Positions 1 to 10,900 of a DNA stretch of 64,000 bases are shown here, one piece after another. Made by a program: the position numbers and the translations under genes. Under the pieces are notes generated by a model that was not told the origin of the DNA, did no database searches, and saw only the letters and a program-made list of their open reading frames with translations. Origin of the DNA: a virus; the IMG/VR virus record IMGVR_UViG_3300010883_021048, positions 1 to 64,000 of that record. One strand, 5' to 3'. Each line of letters opens with the position of its first letter. Position 1 is the stretch's first letter.

Positions 1-763
1 CGTAAATTAAAACGTAATCATTTGCAGCGTTAAGCGTTGTTGTTGCTGTAGCCGTATTAGGATCAACATATACCGCGCCACCAGATCCGGCGCCGCCGAT
101 TATATTTAAACCACCATTTGTAGCTGTATCAATATCAACGGTAACCCCAGCAGAGTTGTTATAGCTGGTATTTCCGAGACCATCTCTAAGAGCCAGCGGA
201 TTACCGAGTGTGGATAAAGATGAAGCTGCCGCCATGAGATTACCAACAGTTATCTTCTTTGTGAATCTAGCAGTTGGTAGTGATGTATCGTAAATAAACA
301 ACAGATCATCAGCAGCTGGTGTTGTACTGATAGAGTCTGAAACATCGCTTATGTTTAGTGCGAGACCGTTAGACGTCTTCACTATACCAGCGTTATCAAA
401 TAAATCAACCTTCACAGTGGCAGTTGAGGATCCGTTATATGTGAAGTTCTCTATACCATCTGCTTCCGCGCCGCTCAAAGTGGCGCCGGTTCCAAGAGTT
501 GCAGATATTGTCACACCGCCAGAAGAGTCTTCAGTAACAGTTACAGAGCCAGAGCCTTTTATGAATGCAGATCCCGCGGCGTCAAGTAAACGTGTACCAA
601 CCTGCACACTTCCCTTAACAATGAGCCCCTTCTTAAACTCATCGTCATCAAGCCCAATCTGGAAGGTCTGAGGCGTTACTACTTTTGCGATGTTCTGATT
701 TTTAGTTTGCCTAATTACCAGAAAGTCTTTCTTTCGTAACTCTGTTCTATTTTTTTGACTCAT
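1..763 (-). CDS. Fibre-like virion protein, C-terminus cut off by window edge
   Basis: The reading frame is open from an ATG at 763 to base 1, so about 254 N-terminal residues are visible and the rest lies outside. The start reads MSQKNRTELRKKDFLVIR. After about residue 50 the protein is rich in Gly, Ser, Thr and Ala, with short beta-prone stretches (GSGSVTVTEDSSGGV, LNIIGGAGSGGAVYV) as in trimeric phage fibres. It is the last visible gene of the run of large virion proteins and begins 27 bases after the stop of the 2082-residue protein. No catalytic motif is seen. The fibre role is inferred from composition and context. It could also be a baseplate-associated decoration protein. Confidence 0.7.
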   Translation of the reverse strand, partial: MSQKNRTELRKKDFLVIRQTKNQNIAKVVTPQTFQIGLDDDEFKKGLIVKGSVQVGTRLLDAAGSAFIKGSGSVTVTEDSSGGVTISATLGTGATLSGAEADGIENFTYNGSSTATVKVDLFDNAGIVKTSNGLALNISDVSDSISTTPAADDLLFIYDTSLPTARFTKKITVGNLMAAASSLSTLGNPLALRDGLGNTSYNNSAGVTVDIDTATNGGLNIIGGAGSGGAVYVDPNTATATTTLNAANDYVLIY

Positions 764-790
764 TTATTGATCCATTATTGAGCCTGGATC

Positions 791-3700
791 TTACTCAACT
801 GTTACAGACTCAGAATTAAATATAATCTCTCGTAACACTTCACCCTCAATAAAGGGTTTTGATGAAGTCATTGCAGTAGAGAGATTTAGACACGTCGTCC
901 TTGTAGCATCTGATACGGGCGCACCAGCGGAATCGACAAAAATGCATGTTACAGCAGAGCTGGTTTGCCCTTCCTTATTATATTCGTCGCCGTAGCTGTA
1001 GGTCTTACTATATAACCTTTGTTCCAGCATGTCTCTAAACTGTCCAAATGTGTCACCTCTATGAACCGTAGAGGGAGACAAATGGTCACAATTCATATAT
1101 CCATACTTAAAGCCAGCCGGATGGAGTCCAATACCGTACGCCAATCCGCTAGCGGTGAAACCTGCGCCGGCGTTTGACCAAGTTGCAATATACCTGTCAG
1201 GGGACATGTCTATTTTCTTCCTATTTTGTCTGCCATAACCAGCAAACACTGCAAAGAATGTTCTAAATGATTTTACCGGTACATCCCGTCTGCTTGTGGA
1301 GGTGAATGCGCCGAGGACACTGCCGGTGCCGGTGTCAGAGGCAAAGTTTAAAACGTTTGCCATATTTTTTATTCCGCCGATTGCGGATGACCATAGCGAT
1401 AGATTAGAGGCGCCAGCAGCGTCTATTTTTGCTTCTATGGCTAATTTTGACAGATGGTTTATTCCATCAGGTGATTGTCCAGGAGCGAAGATATATTGAC
1501 CGGGATCTTCGCCGAACTGGTTGCTCAGCGTAACTGGGGCGCTCCCAGAGAGCTGTGAAGGAGCACCGTTGCCTATAGAGAGCCCACCATTCGCACGAAG
1601 ATTATTTATATTTCGGCCCGTAAGTCTTGAAACATTAGAATATTTGCTTTCAAACGGAAATGAGTCAGCCCACGTGCCGGAAAAAGCGTAGCCTATTCCG
1701 GTGAAGAGGCCGGCTGCTGAGTAGGTGTCATAGACCGCGGCGCTGGAACTAGCGATCTTCGCTGAGGGGAAATGCATATTTACAACCGTACTACTACCCG
1801 GCCCCGAAGGCGTATAGAATTCATCGATTTCAGCTATTTGAAACGGGTCCTGTATTAGCGTATCATAAAATACTTGACTATTCTCTGCAGAGCGTACGAA
1901 TCTTTGAAAGCTTCCGCTAAAAGTTAAGCTACCGTCTTTTACTGAACCAGCTACGCCTCTTGTATATCCTGTGACCGGGCTGCTTTGTATAGTAAGAATG
2001 GATCCCGTAATATGCTCTGACAGATAGCTTGAACCGTACTCTGATTCCGCGTCGACCATAAACTGGTCCAGAACAGGTTCGCCAACCGCTTCATGAACAG
2101 CGGATGATCTTAATTTCTGGGTTGAGCTGTTGGAGTGATGTTTACCGTTTCTTAAAAAAGTACCGTATAGTACTATCTTGCTAGGACCAGCTAGCATCGT
2201 CAAACCATGAGATGGTTCATACGGGTCTTCAAGATTAATTTCAGCGTCAGGTCTTGGAAAACCATTTGCGTCAACATCACCAGCTATAGCGGTACCATCT
2301 CGGCCAGATGCTGTATAATCCCATACACCGTATTTCTTAGAATGTCTGTTGTTAGGTAATCCAGAGCCAGGGTTCCATCCAGGCAGTGATGGTTGTACAC
2401 CTAGTATTAACTTATCACTTGGCTGCAGTATATACAGGGCGTCGTTAGCTTGACTTGTGGGACTACCTTTTGAACCGGAGACTTGTGTTCTATATGATAT
2501 TGTTTGTAAAGTAGGCTTGTCGTTGTAGCCGGGAGGTGCCGGTGTTTTTATTCCGAGTACTGTACCAGCGGTGTCGACATCCGAACTGACGTTGTAGAAA
2601 GGAGACGCACCGAAAGAGAAGGGTCTGGTAGCGACTACCTGCTTTTGATTTACTGCTGAAGCTTGACCTACAAACATTCGGCCTGAATTAATTCCTTTCT
2701 GATCAGGTCCAGGGGTAAAGCCGCCTTCGACAATGGCGGCAGAGAACCTTCGATGGTATCTTTTCGCAGAAAGAGCTGTCTGGTACGCTTGACCGTTAGT
2801 CCGGTTTGATTGATTATTCGTCACGATACCAGCTGTACCATCAGTACCCGCGTAGTTGTTGGCGTAATAACAACGATCTTGTGGCTCGTGGTATGATCTA
2901 TTCGGTCCGGTGTTGGTTGTCTCCTTGCTATAAAACATGACATATGGATCTGGAGCTGTGAATAACCAAAAACCGCCAGGTTCTACGTCACTAGGAGGAA
3001 TAGACCTTACAGGAACGTCTATCTTAAAATCTTTACGGTAATTTAAATATTGACGCTTATAAACGTTTGCCTGTAAGGGTAAAGAAGCGGACTCTCTGCC
3101 AGGGGACTCCAGAGGCCTCCAACATGTTGATGCGGTCATCAGCGTAAAGCCACACCAGTTATCTGGAATGTCTGGGTTTACACCTTGATGCTTATCACCA
3201 GTTGTCAACCGTATGTTTAGATCACGACTGAGGCCACTATCTAGCCAGCTAGCAGGAGAAGATTTATCAACTCTAAATGAACCATATTTTACTAAATCTG
3301 GAACTCTATTGATTACCGGTGTTCCACTTGCAAGATATGCGGGGGTTGATATAACTGAGAACCCTGAGCCTGCTGGTACTTTTGATGGAATAGCGTTATC
3401 AGCGAACTTCCACCCTTCTACTTCATCGTAGTCGACAACAGTAGGGTTGCCAGTGTACGTATCTAATGAGTATGCTGTACCTGGATGAACTGGGGCGTTG
3501 GCTCCATCCGGCGACGTGGTGTCGGAATCTTGTGAACCAGATAATGCGTAACGGGCAGCAAAGAGAGGTCCTGTTCGGTTTCTAGTAGCAGAATCGTTTT
3601 CTATCTCTAAGTCCCACTGACGCCCCTGTTTGGCGGTAGGAAGATAAGCAAACTGCCCCTGGTAGGAGTCAGGCAAGTCCGAAAACATTGATATATTATT

Positions 3701-6700
3701 GGCGTTGCCTTTGGGGATGACACGCTTAATATTTTCAATATTCGCGGGGATAATTGACCAACCAATATCTGGATACACAGCATATTTCATGGCTTGACCA
3801 AATAAAACCGCTCTTCGAGGGGCGCCGGTACCGCCAGAGCCTTTGAAAAGCTGTTTTTGAAACACTAAGTTGTGAGCTGATCCTGATGCGTACGTCATGG
3901 CGCTCGGGTCTGTCCATAAGGTATCGACGTATGAATCAGCTGCGTTTACGTAGCCGTAATGTGTCATTTGACCAAACGTTATTATCTCTCTAGATGTTGA
4001 TCCAGAAATTGGGATCGTAGAGTTAACAGTCATGACACCGTCAGTGATCTTGCCGTTTGAGTAGTACTCGTCAAACCTCGCGTCCATTGCCGTCTTGCCG
4101 TAATCTATACGGTTATCAGCTAAGTCCTGGAGTTGCGGCGTAAATGGTGCGCCACTGTTCACGATGTTCTTCTTAAGGGTGTTAGAGTTTGTTCTTATGT
4201 ACGGCTGCATTGCTCCTTGATAGGGAGCTATGGGAAACATTACTAGATCAGAGCCTACGCTAAGTTTATATTGTTGAACTATTGGAGGACGAGAAGCTAT
4301 CGACTGTCTTAATAAGAAGAATGAATCAGCTCTCCAAAATGGCGTACCTCCCGTTGGATCCTGCTCGTCGGCGGCAGTCTCGGGATTCAGCCATGTGTTC
4401 ATACCAGGATGCTCTTTATTAGGTTGTAGTACTAGATGAGGACCACCCTTGGTGGCACTAGTGGCCAAAGATGCATCAGGATAAGAACCTAACGCGGTGA
4501 GTGCCGGTAAGCTGCCTGTCACTACGCCGTTAACGCCTCCGGCCAAGACGGGCATATATGAAACAGGTCCTTTCACGCTGCTATCACCAACTAATAGACG
4601 AGAGGTATTTGTCTGGGGTCGTGCTGGTTCGACATAACTCGAGCCGCGAGGTCCAATAGAAGTTTTCAGAAAGATAGTTCCGGAGTACGTTCCTCGGGCG
4701 CTGTTGTGCTCGACTTTAATGGTACCAGGACGAGACCGAAGTCCGTACTGACCTGTAGCGCTAACCCCAAGGCGGTTCTGTGTTATAATAGAATTTAAAT
4801 TGTCTGCAGAGCTCGACATATACATATCGGTCGGCGCCATCGTTCTATCATACGTTTCGATATCTCTAACGTTTGAGCCGTTAATAAACGAAGCTCTAGT
4901 TGATGAAACGTAGTTAGGGTATAAAACCTGTTGACTTGTAAGGAGGCCCGTCGGTTGACCGGAGACCTTAACTTGTTGGTCGATATACTGCGTGGAACCG
5001 GGAACTGAGGAGTTATCTAGGTCTGGTATTTTGTACCCAAGAGAGTGAGGTCCAGAATCTTCAATCGCGGCGCCAAACTCGAACGAAACACGCTCAAGTA
5101 AAAACGGGGCGTTGATGTATTTACTCATATCGATGAGTTGTCCGGCTTTTGCCTCGTATTTTTGGTGTATAGGAAAGCCGTAGTTCGACGTTGGAGATGC
5201 TCTTTGACTTAAAGGTGCAAGCACTTTATCTGGCTCGTCTAGTGGCTGATCTGTAAGAATAGAAAAACCAGAAGTTCCTGCAAAAGCAACAGATGAATCA
5301 TCAAGTACCCTGAACGACTGTATTTCTGCGCTTCTCTGAATCTGGCCGGGGCGGAGGGTACCGTTCCATGAGCCAGTTGCAACTGCCAAAGGTGTCTGGA
5401 CTATGAACTCGTTATTCTTGCCTTCAGTCTCCCACTGCTTTGTATCGAAATTAAAGTATGCTATAGATGTTATTTTACCAGTTGCTACTCCATCTACATT
5501 TCTGTCGACACCTATTGTAGAATCAGATGTTGGACTTAAGTCTATAGTGATGGCAATATGGTCAGACATTTTTTGCTGAAGGTCTGGATACACTGAGGCA
5601 TCGACGGCAGGAGTTATTTTATCAACCAAAGAATTTGAATCGTCAAACGGAGCGACGGTGCCGCCAAGAAAATCTTTGTCTTTAGACGTCGTTATAGGAG
5701 AATTTCTAGATGAAAGATTTAGCAATCTAGTTTCTTTATGTGATAAACCACGCTTCGGCTGCCCAGGAGCAACTAGTCTTTTATCCCATGGCGTATTGTG
5801 GACGTCCCTAAAGAACTTTCTTGGATTTCTTACATCACCACGGAGAGGACCTTGTGGATCTTGAGCCAAGACGTTGGAACCTGAAAACAGTTTAGCTGGT
5901 ATCATTTCAGGAAACATCATCATTTCGTTAGATGTGCTTAAAGAACCAGACATATAGCTGTATGCCTCTTGATCGTTAAACGCAGTAGCGAGTATCTTGG
6001 GTTGCGCGGGATTAGAGGATATAGGATATGTACTTTTTGTATCGAATATCTGCTGAACGATACTAGGGGGCCTGTTGTTGAGCCCAGACTTGAAGTGATT
6101 TTTCCCTAAATGAGATTTAGCTATTAGATCTATTTCACTACCTGTCAGGTTCCCACTAAATACTACTAGCTCCGCAACTTCTACATCTCGTAAAAAGTCG
6201 GTTAAAGCAAAATTGTTGTTTACGCCGCCGTTTGGTTCTCCGTACCCTACATACACGTTGGGTGATGTAACATCTACTACTGGATCTGTCGAGTTGACTA
6301 TGGACAAGTCTAATAACTTGTTACCTAAGGCGGTAGAATATATAGCTCCGGCTCCAAGGGTTGGTCTTATAGTTGAGCCGCTCTTTGTAGTACTGGTATT
6401 AATAAATAACGTTATCCACTCATTAAGCGGAGTTGTTCCAGCTGCGACTGTCTGGACTGCTGCTGTACCGGATGCTGTCCTGTGCTTAAACTCTAACACG
6501 TTTGTACTAGTTAGCCCAACGCTGAATGTTGTTTTAGCTGTACCTGGTTCACCCACCATTAAAATTGACTGATTATTGTGGTTGCTTCCAACCTTTACCT
6601 TTAACATAAAGCAAAGTTTTCTACCGTCAATAGATGGGTTAAGGTTTGGACAGTTGGAATTTACAAGAAACTTACGAGTGACTGTAGAAGAAGAGTTACC

Positions 6701-7039
6701 ATCTAAAGGAAAACTAATTCCTCTTTGCATCATTGGAACTGTTAACCCAACATTACCGTATAGCTTCATGTCTGTGTATACAGTCTCGCCGTATATCTTA
6801 AAGTCTGTCAACTTTGCATCAGTGGTGTTAAATTTACCGTTTGATGAAGGGATACCAATCGCTATGTTATAGGGCTTATTAGAAGAAAAGTCACTTATAA
6901 AAGATCCGGATACAGCATTATCACCCGTAAATTTATTGAATCTTGTATACGAAAGAGTGGTAAACTTTTTGATACCTTGAGATGTTTGTACAGACGTTGA
7001 CAGGTCTGAAATAAACGGAGATTTTCTGTTATCTTTCAT
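791..7039 (-). CDS. Giant virion structural protein (2082 residues) with N-terminal LamG-like domain
   Basis: This is the longest gene in the window. Residues of about 95-310 look like a concanavalin/LamG jelly-roll: alternating strands, a NEWITLFINTS segment and a closing SEIDLIAKSHLG helix typical of such modules. The remaining 1700 residues are Ser, Gly, Pro and Thr rich with many aromatic residues and no motif I recognise, apart from the compact C-terminus. There is no signal peptide or membrane segment. Its ATG shares one base with the stop of the upstream 308-residue gene (TAATG), so translation is probably coupled. Position after the baseplate genes suggests a tail-tip, fibre or baseplate-peripheral protein. 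LamG folds usually bind carbohydrate, so a receptor-contact role is possible but unproven. Confidence 0.75.
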   Translation of the reverse strand: MKDNRKSPFISDLSTSVQTSQGIKKFTTLSYTRFNKFTGDNAVSGSFISDFSSNKPYNIAIGIPSSNGKFNTTDAKLTDFKIYGETVYTDMKLYGNVGLTVPMMQRGISFPLDGNSSSTVTRKFLVNSNCPNLNPSIDGRKLCFMLKVKVGSNHNNQSILMVGEPGTAKTTFSVGLTSTNVLEFKHRTASGTAAVQTVAAGTTPLNEWITLFINTSTTKSGSTIRPTLGAGAIYSTALGNKLLDLSIVNSTDPVVDVTSPNVYVGYGEPNGGVNNNFALTDFLRDVEVAELVVFSGNLTGSEIDLIAKSHLGKNHFKSGLNNRPPSIVQQIFDTKSTYPISSNPAQPKILATAFNDQEAYSYMSGSLSTSNEMMMFPEMIPAKLFSGSNVLAQDPQGPLRGDVRNPRKFFRDVHNTPWDKRLVAPGQPKRGLSHKETRLLNLSSRNSPITTSKDKDFLGGTVAPFDDSNSLVDKITPAVDASVYPDLQQKMSDHIAITIDLSPTSDSTIGVDRNVDGVATGKITSIAYFNFDTKQWETEGKNNEFIVQTPLAVATGSWNGTLRPGQIQRSAEIQSFRVLDDSSVAFAGTSGFSILTDQPLDEPDKVLAPLSQRASPTSNYGFPIHQKYEAKAGQLIDMSKYINAPFLLERVSFEFGAAIEDSGPHSLGYKIPDLDNSSVPGSTQYIDQQVKVSGQPTGLLTSQQVLYPNYVSSTRASFINGSNVRDIETYDRTMAPTDMYMSSSADNLNSIITQNRLGVSATGQYGLRSRPGTIKVEHNSARGTYSGTIFLKTSIGPRGSSYVEPARPQTNTSRLLVGDSSVKGPVSYMPVLAGGVNGVVTGSLPALTALGSYPDASLATSATKGGPHLVLQPNKEHPGMNTWLNPETAADEQDPTGGTPFWRADSFFLLRQSIASRPPIVQQYKLSVGSDLVMFPIAPYQGAMQPYIRTNSNTLKKNIVNSGAPFTPQLQDLADNRIDYGKTAMDARFDEYYSNGKITDGVMTVNSTIPISGSTSREIITFGQMTHYGYVNAADSYVDTLWTDPSAMTYASGSAHNLVFQKQLFKGSGGTGAPRRAVLFGQAMKYAVYPDIGWSIIPANIENIKRVIPKGNANNISMFSDLPDSYQGQFAYLPTAKQGRQWDLEIENDSATRNRTGPLFAARYALSGSQDSDTTSPDGANAPVHPGTAYSLDTYTGNPTVVDYDEVEGWKFADNAIPSKVPAGSGFSVISTPAYLASGTPVINRVPDLVKYGSFRVDKSSPASWLDSGLSRDLNIRLTTGDKHQGVNPDIPDNWCGFTLMTASTCWRPLESPGRESASLPLQANVYKRQYLNYRKDFKIDVPVRSIPPSDVEPGGFWLFTAPDPYVMFYSKETTNTGPNRSYHEPQDRCYYANNYAGTDGTAGIVTNNQSNRTNGQAYQTALSAKRYHRRFSAAIVEGGFTPGPDQKGINSGRMFVGQASAVNQKQVVATRPFSFGASPFYNVSSDVDTAGTVLGIKTPAPPGYNDKPTLQTISYRTQVSGSKGSPTSQANDALYILQPSDKLILGVQPSLPGWNPGSGLPNNRHSKKYGVWDYTASGRDGTAIAGDVDANGFPRPDAEINLEDPYEPSHGLTMLAGPSKIVLYGTFLRNGKHHSNSSTQKLRSSAVHEAVGEPVLDQFMVDAESEYGSSYLSEHITGSILTIQSSPVTGYTRGVAGSVKDGSLTFSGSFQRFVRSAENSQVFYDTLIQDPFQIAEIDEFYTPSGPGSSTVVNMHFPSAKIASSSAAVYDTYSAAGLFTGIGYAFSGTWADSFPFESKYSNVSRLTGRNINNLRANGGLSIGNGAPSQLSGSAPVTLSNQFGEDPGQYIFAPGQSPDGINHLSKLAIEAKIDAAGASNLSLWSSAIGGIKNMANVLNFASDTGTGSVLGAFTSTSRRDVPVKSFRTFFAVFAGYGRQNRKKIDMSPDRYIATWSNAGAGFTASGLAYGIGLHPAGFKYGYMNCDHLSPSTVHRGDTFGQFRDMLEQRLYSKTYSYGDEYNKEGQTSSAVTCIFVDSAGAPVSDATRTTCLNLSTAMTSSKPFIEGEVLREIIFNSESVTVE

Positions 7040-7965
7040 TAGTATTCACCAACCACCAGATTGTTGTTAAAGGCAATAGACCCGACGTCACTATTAAGTG
7101 ACACTCCTCTTGTGGCAGTCTTCAAAAAAGGATCAGAAATACTATCACATGATGAGCTGTTTAATAATCTTAACGCTAACATCATATCCTCGCTATTATG
7201 TGCCATTATAGAAGAATATACCTTACTATGATAATCGGTCTCTATATGAGGCAGTTCAGGAGGTGTGGATATATCTTGATATGCCTGTAGCGCTATAATC
7301 GTCGATGATTCTTCAACTGTTGGAAGTGTTAAAGGAGAATCTAAAAACGATGGTAAGGTTGACTGATTTATAAACCACGAGTCAGTTATCTCTACACTAC
7401 CCCAAGGTCTTTCAGACGAAGAACCAACGACGGAACCTTTTATTGCGTGACCTTCGTACTTCGAGTCGACATCACCAAGAATTTGCCTTCTAATATCTAG
7501 TGGCTCGATGACTCCATCATATTCATGATCTGGCAGTGATCCTATATTCCATAGATTAACAGGCCACATAAATTCATTTTGATCTTGCAAATAAGCTACG
7601 GGATCAAACGAAGTCATGTCAGCATATGGTTCACCTTGCGGGGTCTCAGGTGGTTGTCCGAAAGCTAGCCTCTCTAGTGAAAAGGATATGACTTCTTTCA
7701 CAGGAGGTTCAGCGGCTGAGCCACCCATATCACTAAGCGTATTGTTTATTGTAATGGAGTCGTCAAACGTCTCTCTAGACAATAACTTGCCATTTCTATG
7801 TAGCTCGAGTCTATCAGCAGATCCCATTCGTGGAAGAAGGCTGGTTGCATATGACGTAAAGCTGTCTGAATTGACTCCTTGATAGAAGTATTCTGCAGAT
7901 CCAGATAGTGTGGCTGTTGAGCCCTTTGTTACACTTCCGCTTTTTACTCTTTGACTTTCCGGCAT
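7039..7965 (-). CDS. Virion-associated protein of unknown function (308 residues)
   Basis: I do not recognise the family. The protein starts MPESQRVKSGSVTKGSTATLSGSAEYFYQG, is acidic and Ser/Pro rich, and has no membrane segment, Cys cluster or nucleotide-binding motif. It lies between two giant LamG-containing virion genes, two bases after the stop of the 1173-residue protein and overlapping the next start by one base. It is therefore almost certainly co-expressed with them and part of the same tail-tip assembly. A connector or chaperone between the two large proteins is possible, but nothing in the sequence shows it. Confidence 0.65.
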   Translation of the reverse strand: MPESQRVKSGSVTKGSTATLSGSAEYFYQGVNSDSFTSYATSLLPRMGSADRLELHRNGKLLSRETFDDSITINNTLSDMGGSAAEPPVKEVISFSLERLAFGQPPETPQGEPYADMTSFDPVAYLQDQNEFMWPVNLWNIGSLPDHEYDGVIEPLDIRRQILGDVDSKYEGHAIKGSVVGSSSERPWGSVEITDSWFINQSTLPSFLDSPLTLPTVEESSTIIALQAYQDISTPPELPHIETDYHSKVYSSIMAHNSEDMMLALRLLNSSSCDSISDPFLKTATRGVSLNSDVGSIAFNNNLVVGEY

Positions 7966-7967
7966 GG

Positions 7968-10900
7968 CTAAAACTTCCTTATGTTAGCTAGAAGTTGTCT
8001 TAAAAATATTGATCCCTTTAAGTTTCTTCTATCATTTTCGCCAAGGTATATGTCTCCGCTTCCGTATGGGACCCTGCTTCTCTCTAGTACATGACCTTCA
8101 ACTATCATATTAAACCCCAGATAATTAGTTTTCTTAGGTATGAGTTTTTCTATAATGGTGTCAAAAGATTCATCTAACCATCTAAAGAATTCGAAGAAGC
8201 TAGTATAATTTACATCACCAACTAGACGATTGAAATATATCTCTCTTAGCTGTCTTAACTCATAATATTCTTCGGAAAACATTGCGTTTGGAGATCCTAA
8301 GGCAGTATCCAACGTTTCTAGTGTTGCAAAGATCTTCATTATATCTTCATTCAAGGCCTGAGCTGATGAAAACTCTATCGCAAACCTAACATCGTCTTTA
8401 GGTTCTGACGCCGCTGGAATCTCGTATATAGGCGCAGGTAAAGTATCAAAGTTGTGTATATTTTCACCTTGAGTCATTCCGGCTATGCGTACTTTATTCT
8501 CAGACGATGGCTCATCAAAGAGGTATGATATAGCGCTATAATCGAATCTTTCTGGCTTTATTATCTTTTTGTTAGGCTCAAATCCTCTAGCTATCGATAA
8601 GCCACCTAGAGATGAAACAGTCTTGAACTGTTGTGAAAAGTCAGTTAGCGTAACAGCACCTCCGGGGGAAGCGTCTATACTGGGTTGATCTGTTGATATA
8701 TCTAGTCTTAGCTTCTCGAATGATCCTGTTACCTCATGTGAAAAACCAAAGTTCTTTAATGGGTTAACAACACCTAGCGAAGAAAAATTCCTAACGTGCT
8801 CTCTAGTCTCACTCTCAGTAAGAGCCTTAGACCAAAACCTTATATGGCCTGCTAAGCCAGAAAACATCGTAGTCCTGGCAACAAGAGGTACTGATGAGGC
8901 ATTTAGATGCGAAGAGGCAGAGGTATCGATAGATTGATTACCGACCACTATAAACGATCCAGATGAATTTTTTTCCGTACCGAGATACTTTCTTTTCTGA
9001 AATGCATTTTCTCCTCGAGACAAAGAGTCAAGAAACATAGACGACGTTGTATAGAATTCTACAATTTCACCATTTTCTTGCCTAGACAAGTTTAAGAAGT
9101 AACTCGATGATACAAAACTATTGACTTCATCGTTCCTGCTACGCCCTGCGGATACATGCCACTTATCACCGTTGAATATATTTCCACTGTTAATTTGTAG
9201 TTTTAGTAGAGGTGCTGATGCAGAAAATCCTGGTCGACACCATAACGTCATTGAAGGGTCGTCTTTAACACCATCTATATTTGGATCTGCCACTACGTTT
9301 AAGACAACAGACTGATGCGCTGATGACCCAGTTGTATGTAATCTAAAAAGACTTTGAGGAGAAAAGTTTTTAGTCTTGTTCGGAAATTTAAATATTCCTT
9401 CCACTGTCCAACTACCTGATGTTAGCAGACCATCATTCCGTGAATTAGATATTCCATGAGGCGGGTAGGTAGCCTTATCAACAAACGTACCGGATATAAT
9501 AGGGTAACCTGTTTCTATTCTTGATCCTGTTAAGTACGAACTTATGATATTAGGAGAATGTGAGCTAAAGCCTTGAGCATCTATTGTTGCGGAAGGATTA
9601 TAAGTTATACTACCAGAAAAATCTAACATTGTAGATATTTCAGTTATTTTTTTCCTAGACTTCCCAAGCCTAAAGTCGGTACCGCCGCCGTATTCTACAA
9701 ACCTAAACATTCTATTCGGATCGATTCCGGAAGACCGAAATAAAGATTTTATAGAATGTACTGTCCCTTTAGAGGTTATAATCTCTGGCAAGTTCGTTAA
9801 AATTCTTCTCCATATCTGGTTCTGCAGCTGACTCAAATTGTTTGTACCTACCGACGTCACATTTTCGCCGCTAAAGAATTGGTCATAATCAGCGTTACGG
9901 AATAAGTTGGGAAGGTCGAACCCGTAATATTGGGCAAGAAAAGGTAGAAATTGATCGGCTACGCTAGTGTTTGAGTCATAATCAATGTGAACCAACTCAG
10001 AAACATGGTCAATCATCATTTTTAATTCGTCGAATGTTCTAGCCCACATAAACAATAGGGCAGAAATTATCTGTGGCTGACTTATGTTTGCAGCTCCAGG
10101 AACAGCGTACTTATCACTAGTCGAATTAAGACCGGTAACACTGTCAGGTAGTGACGTTTCATAAGAATTATATCCCGTGGCTTTCGCCAACTCTAGATAA
10201 TGCGCTGGTATAAGCTTCGTTATTAAGTTAGGATTATTCTCGTCATATACCGATCCAGTTGAAAGTAGGGTGTTGTTTAACGAGATCACATCAGGATGTC
10301 CTGGAAATAACGTAGGATGGTATACGGACGCCTCGAACTCGCATAAAGTGCTGTATGGCCGGGCGGACCTCATTTCATTTCTATAATTTGATATTTTAGA
10401 GTGTAAGCTCTGTCCAGAGTGGTCAAGCGTTATATCAGAATTTTGATAAGATCCTGTTGCTTCGTTAAACCTAAAATTTAACTTCAAATTTGATTCATCG
10501 TCTGTAAACAAGCTTCTCTTCGTATATCTCTGTATTTCAGGTGCAGTTCTAAGACTGTGGAACATACGAAAATTATTTATCGAACCTGATAGAGTTTTAG
10601 TAGGTGTGAATGTACTACCAGCCATGCTAAAAGCTGACCCTGTACCGATCAATAAAGCGCTTCCAGCAGTGTCGATAGAATCGAAATTAAATCTATTAGA
10701 TGTCCCTATTACTTTAGACCCGCTTAAGATCTTTGCAATCTTTCCAGAGGGGCTAGCGTCATATTGCATACAAAGGTGAGAAAAACGACCTTTGTTTATT
10801 ACAGCATTTGCAGTTGTGTAGTTAGATCCACTTATTATAGAAAAATTAACTTCAGCGGTAGAAGTAGAGGGGCTACTTTTCAAGTAAGCGGCGTATCCAA

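Noticed and set aside
351-671. Plus-strand open frames within the virion genes (for example 351-671, 6213-6572, 43269-43787, 47120-47578)
   Set aside because: They lack ribosome-binding sites, have low-complexity Pro/Ser/Val sequence typical of the reverse complement of repetitive fibre genes, and lie fully within clear minus-strand genes.
1602-1615. TATAAATA-like (T4 late promoter) matches on the minus strand at about 1605, 13241 and 30147
   Set aside because: All lie inside coding sequences of long genes with no start codon nearby, and the AT content makes chance matches likely.
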